From CAWEEP01 sp963808125 (lineage in GTDB: Bacteria; Chloroflexota; Dormibacteria; Aeolococcales; Aeolococcaceae): DNA of 39,624 nt. The notes below the pieces were generated by a model, which saw only the letters and a program-made list of their open reading frames with translations, was not told the DNA's origin and searched no databases. Location of the stretch: positions 1 to 39,624 of the forward strand of contig CAWEEP010000043.1 in assembly GCA_963808125.1 (NCBI GenBank), in the 5' to 3' direction. Numbering within the stretch: the first letter of the stretch is position 1; each line of letters opens with the position of its first letter. Positions 1 through 7,310 of the stretch are shown here, piece by piece. The position numbers and the translations under genes are program-made.

Positions 1-187
1 GCCGAAGGTGGGACGCGAGGACCTCGAGGAGATCGCGTCCGTCGCCCGCGCACATGCTGATGATCGCGATCGGCCCCGCTGGGCGCGCGTCCAGGGCGTC
101 GCGGATCATCCCCTGCACCAGTCGCAGCCGGGCGATCAAGCCGGCGTCGCTCTCGTAGCGCCGGTGCCATTCCACCCATTCGCTCAC
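1..187 (-). CDS. SAM-dependent methyltransferase, N-terminal part (runs off window)
   Basis: The minus strand has an open frame that begins at a GTG (185-187) and leaves the window at base 1, giving about 62 residues. It contains a start-proximal EWVEWHRRYE segment, then RLRLVQGMIRDAL and AIISMCAGDGRDLLEVL. The last stretch is a classical class I methyltransferase motif I (hydrophobic strand, then a Gly-containing AGDGRD loop that binds S-adenosylmethionine). Similar N-termini occur in actinobacterial class I SAM-dependent methyltransferases of unknown substrate. The substrate cannot be judged from this fragment. The gene lies about 40 bp downstream of the deazaflavin oxidoreductase gene on the same strand, so the two may be cotranscribed. 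Confidence 0.7.
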   Translation of the reverse strand, partial: MSEWVEWHRRYESDAGLIARLRLVQGMIRDALDARPAGPIAIISMCAGDGRDLLEVLASHLR

Positions 188-227
188 TGCGCTCGAGGCT
201 ACCACGCCCGGCCGGGCCCGCTTCGGC

Positions 228-683
228 TCAGGAGGTGGGCGGTGTCCGGACCCGGAAGGCCGGGTGGTTGGGCGCGATCCGCTGCAGATCGGCCTCCAGC
301 GAATCCGGACCCACGCCCTCGAAGAAGGCGCCGACCTCCACCTTCCAGCGGCGCAGGTAGGCGCGCAGCACCGGCAGCTTCTCGTCGTCGGCCAGCTCCA
401 CCAGGGAGATCGCCTCATGGCGGCGCCCGATCCGCAGCTCGGCGTCGCTGCCAGCGCGCACGTTGCGCACCCATTGCGTCACACCGCGGGGGGCCACGAG
501 GTAGCGGTCGCCTTCGAATCGGAGCAGGTTCACCGGGGTCGTGCGCCACAGCCCGGAGCTGCGGCCGCAGGTGGCGAGGACGCGGGATCCGAGCACGCTC
601 ACCCCGGCGTGCGTCAGTCCCGCGACGAGCCGGTTGAAGACGTTGACGGTGAACCAGCCGGGGCGGACGTAGCCATCGCTCAC
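228..683 (-). CDS. Deazaflavin (F420)-dependent nitroreductase family protein
   Basis: The frame encodes 151 residues from a GTG at 681-683; an open extension upstream is low-complexity and rejected. The core has an N-terminal helix (FTVNVFNRLVAGL), then a split-barrel core with LRFEGDRYLVAPRG and WVRNVRAGSDAELRIGRR, followed by LVELADDEKLPVLRAYLRRW. This order of motifs and the length are those of the Ddn-like nitroreductase family (TIGR00026, split beta-barrel), whose studied members use reduced coenzyme F420 to reduce quinones, nitro compounds or other substrates. The actual substrate here is unknown. A second split-barrel protein of the PPOX type lies at 1699-2106, which supports an F420-producing host. 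Confidence 0.85.
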   Translation of the reverse strand: MSDGYVRPGWFTVNVFNRLVAGLTHAGVSVLGSRVLATCGRSSGLWRTTPVNLLRFEGDRYLVAPRGVTQWVRNVRAGSDAELRIGRRHEAISLVELADDEKLPVLRAYLRRWKVEVGAFFEGVGPDSLEADLQRIAPNHPAFRVRTPPTS

Positions 684-787
684 GCCCCAATTCTGCGCGG
701 GATGTCGAGAATCGGGCCAGAATGCGCGGTGACCGTCCCTCTCCTCGCACTCGGACGCCCTCTCCGGACGGCCTCGGGAGATACACC

Positions 788-1424
788 ATGAGCCGTCCCG
801 CCACCCGAATGCCTCGCCGGCGCGGCCGGCATCGTCACCGCCGTCCTGCTGGCCGGCTCGACTTCGGCCTGTCGGGCTCGGCGACCACGGCACCCGCCAG
901 CTCGCCATCCCAGTCCCCGACGGCCACGCCATCGCTCACCTTCGAGGCAGGGGATGGCGCGTGTCAGGCCAGCCAGTTGCAACTGGCGGTGGACAGGGCC
1001 AACGCCGCTCGCGATGCAGCAGCCCTCGGCCTTCCTATCCCTGACCAACACGTCGTCGACCAGTTGCACCCTAGCGGTTATCCCAGTTTCCAGCCCTACA
1101 CATCGTCGGGACAGAAACTGCCCGTGACCGTGGTCCAGGGCAAGTCCTATGAGATCCAGGACCCAGGACCGCAAGCTCATCACGCTGGCGCCGGGGACGG
1201 CGGCCTACTCGGAGTGGGTGGAGCAAGGTAACATGAAGGAGGGGGGAACGACGGCGGGGTGCCTGGAGGCCGCAAGCGCCCAGGCCGTGGCGCCCGGCGA
1301 CGCCGAATCCCTGACGGTCGGCAGCTTCAGCGCGCTCATCTGCCCCGCGGGGACCGCCACGGCGAGCATCTCCGTGACCGCCGTCGCGCCCCAGAACGCC
1401 GACTGGGGCGGCACTCAGCCCTGA
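788..1424 (+). CDS. DUF4232-like secreted lipoprotein, split by several frameshifts
   Basis: A start ATG at 788 follows a GGGAG Shine-Dalgarno (spacing about 7). A hydrophobic signal segment ending in a lipobox-like STSAC is readable only after a shift of frame near 815, and a Ser/Thr/Pro-rich linker follows in the original frame. Next come CQASQLQL, then LTNTSSTSCTL in another frame (about 1035-1072), GYPSFQPYTSSGQKLPV in the original frame, and after another shift near 1155 KLITLAPGTAAYSEW, ending TGA at 1422-1424. The order 'CxxSQL ... LTNTS..CTL.GYP ... L.PG..A' is the hallmark of the DUF4232 beta-sandwich family found in actinobacterial lipoproteins, function unknown. Four or more shifts in 640 bases with intact motifs on each side suggest base-calling errors, although decay cannot be excluded for a non-essential gene. 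Confidence 0.65.
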
Positions 1425-1469
1425 CCGCTGGTTGCCCGAGCTGACCGCACCGTCCTGGTCCGCCGCCGA

Positions 1470-1554
1470 TGGTGCCGGGAGTGGGGTCGAACCCACACGG
1501 GGTTGCCCCCGGCGGTTTCTGAGACCGCTGCGTCTGCCATTCCGCCATCCCGGC
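1470..1554 (-). tRNA. tRNA-Leu (anticodon CAG)
   Basis: Read on the minus strand, the acceptor arm GCCGGGA pairs with TCCCGGC, followed by discriminator A and an encoded CCA (1470-1472). The anticodon arm is GCGGT-CTCAGAA-ACCGC with anticodon CAG. A long variable arm of the class II type (about 13 nt, GGGGGCAACCCC) follows, and the T arm contains GGTTCGACCCC. The length of 85 nt and the long variable arm fit tRNA-Leu. Confidence 0.95.
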
Positions 1555-1698
1555 GCGCCTCGTAGCTTCTCACGCCACCGGACGGACGCGGCAGGCCCCG
1601 GGGCGCCGGGGCGGTCGTCGCCGGCGGTCCCGGCGGCGACGCCCGCGCCCTGACGTCGGCTATGTCAGGGACGGACGGCGCAGGACCGAGGAGACATC

Positions 1699-2106
1699 CT
1701 GGCCGACGACAGGCGGCCCCGCCTCGGCGACGACCAGCAATCGCCCTTCTCCGGGAGAAGGTGCTGGCGCACGTCGCCGCCACGATGGCCGACGGCTCGC
1801 CCCAGGTCACCCCGACGTGGGTGGACACCGATGGCGAGGCGGTGCTCTTCACCACCGCGAAGGGGCGCATCAAGCACCGCAACCCGGTGCGAGACCCGCG
1901 CGTCGCCATCTCCCGTCACCGACGAGCAGCATGACCACCGGAAAGTCGTCGTTCGTGGGCGTGCCGAGTTCGCCGGCGAGGGCGCCGGCGCCCAGATCGA
2001 CAAGCTGGCGAAGACGTACCTGGGCGCCGAGCAGTACCCCAACCGGCGGCCGGGCGAAAGGCGGGTGGTCGTCCGCGTCGTGCCCGATCGGATCCTCGGG
2101 CGCTAG
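1699..2106 (+). CDS. PPOX-class F420-dependent oxidoreductase (frameshifted)
   Basis: The protein is a small split-barrel oxidoreductase. Across 1755-1910 the frame reads LREKVLAHVAATMADGSPQV, then TPTWVDTDGEAVLFTT and KGRIKHRNPVRDPRVAIS. After a one-base shift near 1912 the other frame continues VTDEQHDHRKVVVRGRAEF, then AGAQIDKLAKTYLGAEQYPN and the typical C-terminus RVVVRVVPDRILG. Another shift lies near 1752, because the upstream frame (ADDRRPRLGDDQQSPF) leads into LREKVL. No ATG begins the N-terminal frame; a CTG at 1699 behind GAGGAGAC is the best visible start and may hide a base error. Family members bind FMN, heme or F420 and often reduce unsaturated or aromatic substrates; the substrate is unknown. 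Confidence 0.75.
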   Translation: MADDRRPRLGDDQQSPFSGRRCWRTSPPRWPTARPRSPRRGWTPMARRCSSPPRRGASSTATRCETRASPSPVTDEQHDHRKVVVRGRAEFAGEGAGAQIDKLAKTYLGAEQYPNRRPGERRVVVRVVPDRILGR

Positions 2107-2151
2107 GGCTCCGCCCGATGCGCGGGCACCGATCCCTGCGCAATCACCGCG

Positions 2152-3177
2152 ATGGCCGCACCGCTCGTCGATCTGCGTTCCACGCTCCCGGGCCTACCCG
2201 AGATGCCGGTCGTCTTCGACTACGACGACATCAGCCTGATCCCGCGGCGCATCTCCAGCCTGGCCCATCGCTCCGACGCCAGCCCCTCGGTCACGCTGGG
2301 CCCAGTCACGCTGGAGGTGCCCATCGTCGGCTCGCCCATGCCCGACGTGTGCGGGCCGGAGATGTGCGACGCGCTGGCCGAGGTCGGGGCCCTCGGCATC
2401 CTCCACCGCTTCCAGCCCGTCGAGGACCAGGTGGCGCAGTTCGGCGAGGCGGCGCGGCGGCGGGGCACGACGGCGGTCGGGGCCGCCCTGGGCATCACCG
2501 GCGACTTCCAGGAGCGCTTCGCCGCCCTGGTCGGCGCCGGCTGCCGGATCGTCTGCCTGGACACCGCCAACGGCGCCCACCGGCAGGTCGGCGCGTCCCT
2601 CGTCTGGGCCCGGGAGCAGTCCGCCGATGTCACCATCATGGCCGGCAACGTCGCCTCGGCCGAGGGCTTCACCTGGCTCGAGGACCGGGGCGCGGACGCC
2701 ATCCGCGTCGGCATCGCCGGCGGCTCCGTGTGCGAGACCCGCACCGAGACGGCCGTCTTCGTGCCGACCCCGTACGCCGTGGTCGAGGCGGCGCGGGTCA
2801 GACGCCGCGCCCTGATCATCGGTGACAGCGGCGTGCGCAACCCCTCCGACCTCTGCAAGCTCCTCGCCCTCGGCGCCGACGCCGTCATGGTCGGCTCGGC
2901 CCTGGCGGGGACCGGCGAGGCGCCCGGCCGGGTCATCGTCGTCGACGGCAAGAAGTTCAAGATCATGCGCGGAGCCGCCTCGTTCTCTGTGCAGCAGCAG
3001 GCGGGGCGTGACGAACCGGAGTACGTCGAGGGCGCCGAGACGCTCGTCCCCTACAAGGGGCGAGTGCATGGCGTCATCGCCCGCTACGTCGCCGGGTTGC
3101 GCAGCTCGATGTCCTACATGGATGCCCGCAGTCTCGACGAGTACCGCGCCAACGTCGACTTCGTGCGGCTGCGCTGA
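2152..3177 (+). CDS. IMP dehydrogenase/GMP reductase family protein without CBS domains
   Basis: This is an intact 341-residue TIM-barrel protein. FDYDDISLIPRR near the N-terminus matches the DYDDVLL motif of the family. GADAIRVGIAGGSVCETR contains the loop with the catalytic cysteine that attacks C2 of the purine nucleotide, and the C-terminus has VPYKGRVHGVIARYVAGLRS, as in IMP dehydrogenase. The tandem CBS domains normally inserted after the first 90 residues of IMPDH are absent, giving a GuaB1-like or GMP-reductase-like length. Family chemistry is NAD(P)-linked interconversion at the purine 2-position; direction (IMP to XMP or GMP to IMP) cannot be settled by eye. It is among the few genes in the first 7 kb without a frameshift. 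Confidence 0.85.
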   Translation: MAAPLVDLRSTLPGLPEMPVVFDYDDISLIPRRISSLAHRSDASPSVTLGPVTLEVPIVGSPMPDVCGPEMCDALAEVGALGILHRFQPVEDQVAQFGEAARRRGTTAVGAALGITGDFQERFAALVGAGCRIVCLDTANGAHRQVGASLVWAREQSADVTIMAGNVASAEGFTWLEDRGADAIRVGIAGGSVCETRTETAVFVPTPYAVVEAARVRRRALIIGDSGVRNPSDLCKLLALGADAVMVGSALAGTGEAPGRVIVVDGKKFKIMRGAASFSVQQQAGRDEPEYVEGAETLVPYKGRVHGVIARYVAGLRSSMSYMDARSLDEYRANVDFVRLR

Positions 3178-3189
3178 CCGTCCGGAGCG

Positions 3190-3679
3190 ATGGCGGACAG
3201 GGCCGGGCGTCGGTATCGCCACGAGCTGACGGTCACCTGGACCGGCAACCGCGGCGCGGCACGGCGGGGTACCGCGCGTACTCCCGCGACCACACCGTGA
3301 GCGCAGGGGCCCAGGCTGCCATCGACGGATCGGCCGATCCCGCCTTCCGCGGTGACCCGCAGCGCTGGAGCCCGGAGGAGATGCTCCTCGCCGCCCTGTC
3401 GCAGTGCCACATGCCCTGGTACCTCCATCTCTGCGCCCAGGCCGGCATCGTGGTGACCGCCTACGCCGACAGGGCGGAGGGGACGCTGGCGGAGGAGCGC
3501 GACGGGTCGGGCCGCTTCGTCGAGGCCACTCTGCGGCCGAGGATCGCCCTCACCGACGCGGGGAGGCACGGCGAGGACGCGGCGCTGCACGGGAGGGCCC
3601 ACGACCTCTGCTTCATCGTCCAATCGGTCAACTTCCCGGTGGCGTGCGAGCCCGTTTGCGCGCCGACCCGGGACGCTGA
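3190..3679 (+). CDS. OsmC family protein (peroxiredoxin-like), frameshifted
   Basis: An ATG at 3190 lies just after GGAG. The start frame reads YRHELTVTWTGNRGA, and after a one-base shift near 3258 continues TAGYRAYSRDHTVSAGAQ, then EEMLLAALSQCHMPWYLHLC, DLCFIVQSVNFPVACEP. The LLAALSQCHMPWYL segment carries the first conserved cysteine of the OsmC/Ohr fold and CFIVQSVNFPV holds the second, so the peroxide-reducing cysteine pair appears present. Family members detoxify organic hydroperoxides or other electrophiles. In the raw sequence the frame reads through into the following lipoprotein; I place the stop at the TGA of 3677-3679, one frame away, assuming one more indel near 3645. Confidence 0.75.
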
Positions 3680-3710
3680 AGCCGGCGACTTGCCGCAGAC
3701 TGGGCGGGCC

Positions 3711-5292
3711 ATGCACCGTCCCCGCCTCGGCCTCCTCCTGCTCCCGCTGCTGATCCTGACCGGCTGCAGCGCGCAGGCGGGAACCCCGACCCCCGTGGGG
3801 TCGCCGCCGTCCGGCCTGGTCGTCGTCACGGCGGGAGGAACCGCCCTGGAGGACGGCGCCGACGACGTCCCGCCGACCCTCCAACTGAGCGTCTCGGGCG
3901 ACGGGGTGACGAACGCCTCGGTCGGCGCCAAGCTGGATGGCCGGCGCCTGTTCCTGGCCAACGGCAAGGGTGGGGTGGCCGCCGTGGTGACGCCGATGGC
4001 GTATGCAAGCAGCCATTCCCTGGAGATCGACGTCGTCGGCCGTCCGGCCCAGCTGATCTCGTTCCATGTCATCGACGGCACTCAGGTGAGCGCCGCCGCC
4101 TGGCTCGACGCCGCCGGACATCCCGTCGTCGAGGTCGTCTTCGAGCACGCCCCGGATCGCGCCGAGGTGGCCGCCGCGCTGCCGTCGGCGCAGCTCACCT
4201 GGATCGACAGCACCCATCTCCGCCTCGTCTGGAGCGCTTCGCCCTCGTCCATCACCATCCCGGCCGGCCTGGCCGCGGCCAGGGGCTCGGCACTCGACGG
4301 GCCCCTCCACCTCTCCCTCACCGGTCTGGCAGCCGGTGAGCTCCGCAGGGCCACCGTCCCAGCCGCCGCCCCCGCGCCGCCGGGGCTGAACCTCATGCTC
4401 TGGACCGTCGGCACCGCCGCCTCCCACGCCTCGACCCAGGCCCACGCCCAGGCGGTGACGATCCTCAGCCCGACCGGGTGGGTCGCCGAGGCCGACGGGA
4501 GCCTCTCCGGGAGCCCGGACGTGGTGACCACGGCCGCGGCCACAGCGGACGGCCGCCCCGATTGGCCTCTGGTCGCGAACGACTTCGGCGACCCGGACGG
4601 AACCACCCAGCTGCTCACCTCCCCCACCGCGGAGGTGTCCCTCATCAGCACCCTGGCCGGCGACGTGGGAACATGCATCTGGGCGGCATCGACCTCGACT
4701 TCGAGGACATCCCGGGGAGGGACCGCTCGGCCTTCACCGCGTTCGTGGTGAGCCTGGCCTCGGCCCTCCACACCGCCGGCGCGGGGCTCGCCGTCGACGC
4801 CATCCCCGCAGCGCCCGGCGCCGTCGACGCCCTCTCCGCCGTGTACGACTACAAGGCGATCGCGGCCGCCGCCGACCTTCTGGTGGCGATGACCTACGAC
4901 GAACACACGCAGTCGGGTGACCCCGGGCCGGTGGCGGGCTTGGACTGGCAGGCCGACGAGATCGCCGGAACGATGCAGGACATCCCGGCCGACAAGTCGT
5001 TCTCGGCATCCCCCTCTACTCGCGGCGCTGGTCCGGCGACGACGTCACCGCCTCCGACTACGCCGACGCCGTGGCCCAGGCCCTCGGTGAGCCGGACGTC
5101 GCCTACGACTACGACTTCGGCGCGGCCACGCCCATCCTCGACAGCGCCCCCGGAGGCGTCGCGACGCAGCTCTACTTCGACGACGCGGACAGCCTGCTGC
5201 GCAAGATCGACCTGGCCCACAGCCTGGGGCTCGAGGGGGTCGCCGCCTGGCGCAGCGGCTTCGAGGACCCGGCCTTCTGGTCGGTGGTGTGA
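3711..5292 (+). CDS. YaaH-like glycoside hydrolase family 18 lipoprotein (two frameshifts)
   Basis: The ATG at 3711 opens a lipoprotein signal peptide with core LGLLLLPLLILTGCSA, so the mature protein should be anchored on the outer face of the membrane. Residues up to about 310 form a non-catalytic, probably beta-rich region. The catalytic domain follows: LGGIDLDFEDIPGRDRSA (about 4680-4725) matches the GH18 DGxDxDxE motif with its acid glutamate, then LLVAMTYDEHTQSGDPGPVA and VAYDYDFG, ending GVAAWRSGFEDPAFW. The MTYDEH...PGPVA block is typical of the YaaH/YdhD branch linked to cortical or peptidoglycan-like glycans. Frames change near 4665 and 4992; restoring them gives one protein of about 527 residues. 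Chitin-directed activity is less likely than cell-wall glycan binding or cleavage, but neither is shown. Confidence 0.75.
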
Positions 5293-5363
5293 AGCCCGCT
5301 TTGGGCCCCGGGCGCCGCGCGGCGCGCCACGTGTCGGAGTTCGCGGCCGTGATCACAGCCCGG

Positions 5364-5952
5364 ATGCCGAAATCCACCGGCGCTCCCGTTGGTTCTCGTC
5401 TCGCTGGGGCGCTGCTGGCCGGCTGCGGCTCCCAAGCCTCCACGTCGGCCACGCCCTCGGCCGCCACAGCGGCGCCCTCGGCGGGCGGCGACACCATCGG
5501 CCACGCCGACGCCGACGTCGTCCGCCGCGGCTACGCCACCCTGTCCGGGACCACGTTGACCATCACCGAATACGGCGTTGTCACTCTTCCCGACAGCGTC
5601 TCGGACGCCGTCTACAGCATCGACGCCAGCGGCGGTGCCGGGGCCGACGTCCCAGGTCGACGCCGATGGAACCTCAGACGATGCTCCCGCCCATCCGCAT
5701 CTGGACGAGGAGCCTCACCGCCGACGAGATGTGCAGCGCTGTCACGACGGATGGTCTGGTGACGATCTCCGTCTTCGAGACCGATCCCACCAACCTGATC
5801 CTGGCAGTGGGCCGTCCGACTACAGACAGATCCGCAGGTACTGGTTCGGCATCAGCCTGGGGCAGGCGGATGAGCGCACCGACGGCAACCCGGCCGAGGC
5901 GACGTCGGCGGCAGCTTTGCTGAACGCGTACGACACGATCCACGCCGCCTGA
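5364..5952 (+). CDS. Lipoprotein of unknown function, paralogue 1 of a tandem pair (frameshifted)
   Basis: I do not recognise the family. Starting from ATG 5364 (GTG 5349 is an alternative), a hydrophobic core LPLVLVSLG joins to LLAGCG, a good lipobox, across a one-base shift near 5407. A Ser/Ala/Thr linker follows (SATPSAATAAPSAG), then LTITEYGVVTLPDSVSDAVY. In other frames come IRIWTRSLTADEMCSAVTTD, GLVTISVFETDPTNLILAVG, and finally FGISLGQADERTDGNPAEA with the C-terminus AALLNAYDTIHAA. Shifts lie near 5660 and 5810. The same motif order occurs in the next gene, so this is a real protein family. It follows the GH18 lipoprotein gene by about 70 bp and may share its envelope role; that is inference. 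Confidence 0.6.
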
Positions 5953-6028
5953 CGGGCGCCCGCGGCGCGGCGAGGCCGGCCGGTTCGGCCGGCCCGTAAC
6001 CCGCGAGAGCGCGCCGCGTTCCACGGGC

Positions 6029-6640
6029 ATGCCTCACCTCATCAAGCGGGTCACCACCCCGGCCATCCTCCTTCTCGCCACGGCCTCGATCGCCGCGTGC
6101 GGCGCCCTCGTGCTGATCCACGACCGTCCCCACCTCGAGGACGACGGCGACGGCCGCCGGCGCGACGCCGTCCACCGCGACGTCGACGCCGACGCCGTCC
6201 GCGGCATCGACCGCGTCGTCGACCGCTGCCCCTCCGGGCCTCAGCCTGGACATCTCCCAGTTCGGCATCGCCATGACGCTCTCCACCAGCCTGGGGGAGG
6301 TCGACTACAACATCACCGGCGCGGGGGCGACGTCCGGCACCGACCTCAAGGGCAACCCGTACACGGAACTGCCGTCCGTGGCGCTGTGGACGGCGAGCCT
6401 CGCCGCCGACCCCGCCTGCAGCGCGATCGAGCAGGACGGCCTGGTGACGATCTGGGTGTTCAGCACCAATCCCACGGCCCTGTCCCTTGCCAGCGGGCCG
6501 CCCGGGTACAAGGAGGTGGGCCCAGGACTGGTTTCGGCATCACGCCGGAGAAGAGCCCCCAGTGCACCGACGCCAACCCTGCCGAGCAGCCCGCGGTGCA
6601 GGCTCTGGTGCAGGCGTTCGCCACGCTCCAGGCCACCTGA
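6029..6640 (+). CDS. Lipoprotein of unknown function, paralogue 2 of a tandem pair (frameshifted)
   Basis: The ATG at 6029 gives a signal peptide with TPAILLLATASIAACG, a lipoprotein cleavage site. After a shift near 6112 another frame gives a Thr/Ser/Pro/Ala linker (TPSTATSTPTPSAASTASS), then LDISQFGIAMTLSTSLGEVD, LPSVALWTASLAADPACSAI and DGLVTIWVFSTNPTALSLA. After a second shift near 6530 the first frame resumes: FGITPEKSPQCTDANPAEQP, ending QALVQAFATLQAT. It aligns with the preceding gene over its whole mature length (LWTASL/IWTRSL, DGLVTIWVF/DGLVTISVF, DANPAE/DGNPAE), showing a local duplication. No function can be assigned. Confidence 0.6.
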   Translation: MPHLIKRVTTPAILLLATASIAACGALVLIHDRPHLEDDGDGRRRDAVHRDVDADAVRGIDRVVDRCPSGPQPGHLPVRHRHDALHQPGGGRLQHHRRGGDVRHRPQGQPVHGTAVRGAVDGEPRRRPRLQRDRAGRPGDDLGVQHQSHGPVPCQRAARVQGGGPRTGFGITPEKSPQCTDANPAEQPAVQALVQAFATLQAT

Positions 6641-6670
6641 CGCAGTCAGCGGCAGGCCCCGGCGCTGCCC

Positions 6671-7200
6671 CTAGGACGAAGCGGGACCCTTCCCCAGGTC
6701 GGGGAGGTTGAGCGAGTTCACCCAGTCGCGGACCTTCTCCATCCGCTCGTCGTCGACCTCGTCGGCCTCCCCGTCCTCCCGGTCCGTCTCGGCGTCGGGG
6801 AGGACCCCGGCCTTGTCCAGGACCTCGGTGGCGACGAAGATGCCGGCGCCGACCCGCACCGCCACGGCGATGGCGTCGCTGGGACGGGAGTCATCTCCAG
6901 GTGGCGGCTGTCCACGCGAGCCAGGATGCGGGCGTAGAAGACCTCGTTGGCGAGCGACGTCACCACCACCCGCTCCACGCTGCAGTCCATGGCGGAGAGG
7001 ATGTTGGCGAGGAGGTCGTGGGTGATGGGCCGCTCCGGGGTGATGCCGGTGATCTTGAGGGCGATCGCGTTCGCCTCGTTGAGGCCGATCCAGATGGGCA
7101 GGTAGCGCTCGGCCTCCTTCTCCTTGAGGATGACCACGTGCTGCCCGGTGGGCATGTGCACCCGGATGCTGTCCACCGTCATCTCGACCAGCTCGCCCAT
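6671..7200 (-). CDS. Bifunctional nuclease family protein (DUF151/BFN), one frameshift
   Basis: The ATG is at 7198-7200. The first part reads MGELVEMTVDSIRV, VVILKEKEAERYLPIWIGLN, EANAIALKITGITPERPITH, DLLANILSAMDCSVERVVVT and FYARILARVDSRHLE. After one missing base near 6893 it continues as SRPSDAIAVAVRVGAGIFVA and EVLDKAGVLPD, with an acidic tail. This is the DUF151 domain (LPIWIG, S/RPSDAIALA) of plant and bacterial bifunctional nucleases with reported RNase/DNase activity; it is a common single gene in actinobacteria. The tail resembles a UVR-type helix but is too short to call. A TATGAT hexamer sits 6 nt before the ATG with no Shine-Dalgarno. Confidence 0.88.
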
Positions 7201-7206
7201 GGTTCG

Positions 7207-7212
7207 ATCATA
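7207..7212 (-). promoter_or_regulatory. Putative -10 element for leaderless bfn transcript
   Basis: On the minus strand TATGAT is followed by CGAACC and then the ATG of the nuclease gene. That spacing puts the expected transcription start on the start codon itself. No purine-rich ribosome binding site fits between. See the finding on recurring leaderless signals. Confidence 0.6.
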
Positions 7213-7302
7213 CCGCCGCCTCCGGGTAGCAGCCGGGCCACAATCCGCTCCCGGCCCCTCGCCGGCCGGCCCGCCCGTCCCGCGCCTCGGGTCCCCCCGC
7301 CC

Positions 7303-7308
7303 TACTAT
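7303..7308 (+). promoter_or_regulatory. Putative -10 element for leaderless polA transcript
   Basis: TACTAT is followed by seven bases and ATG at 7316. The ATG is not in frame with the readable polA N-terminus (which opens at GTG 7311), so either the first codons contain an indel or the GTG is used. The hexamer and spacing match the other leaderless candidates in this window. The divergent bfn element lies about 90 bp away. Confidence 0.45.
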
Positions 7309-7310
7309 CG

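Noticed and set aside
3297..4751. Apparent OsmC-GH18 fusion protein in one frame
   Set aside because: The second half starts with its own lipoprotein signal peptide at 3711, which would be impossible inside a cytoplasmic OsmC protein; an indel has removed the OsmC stop.
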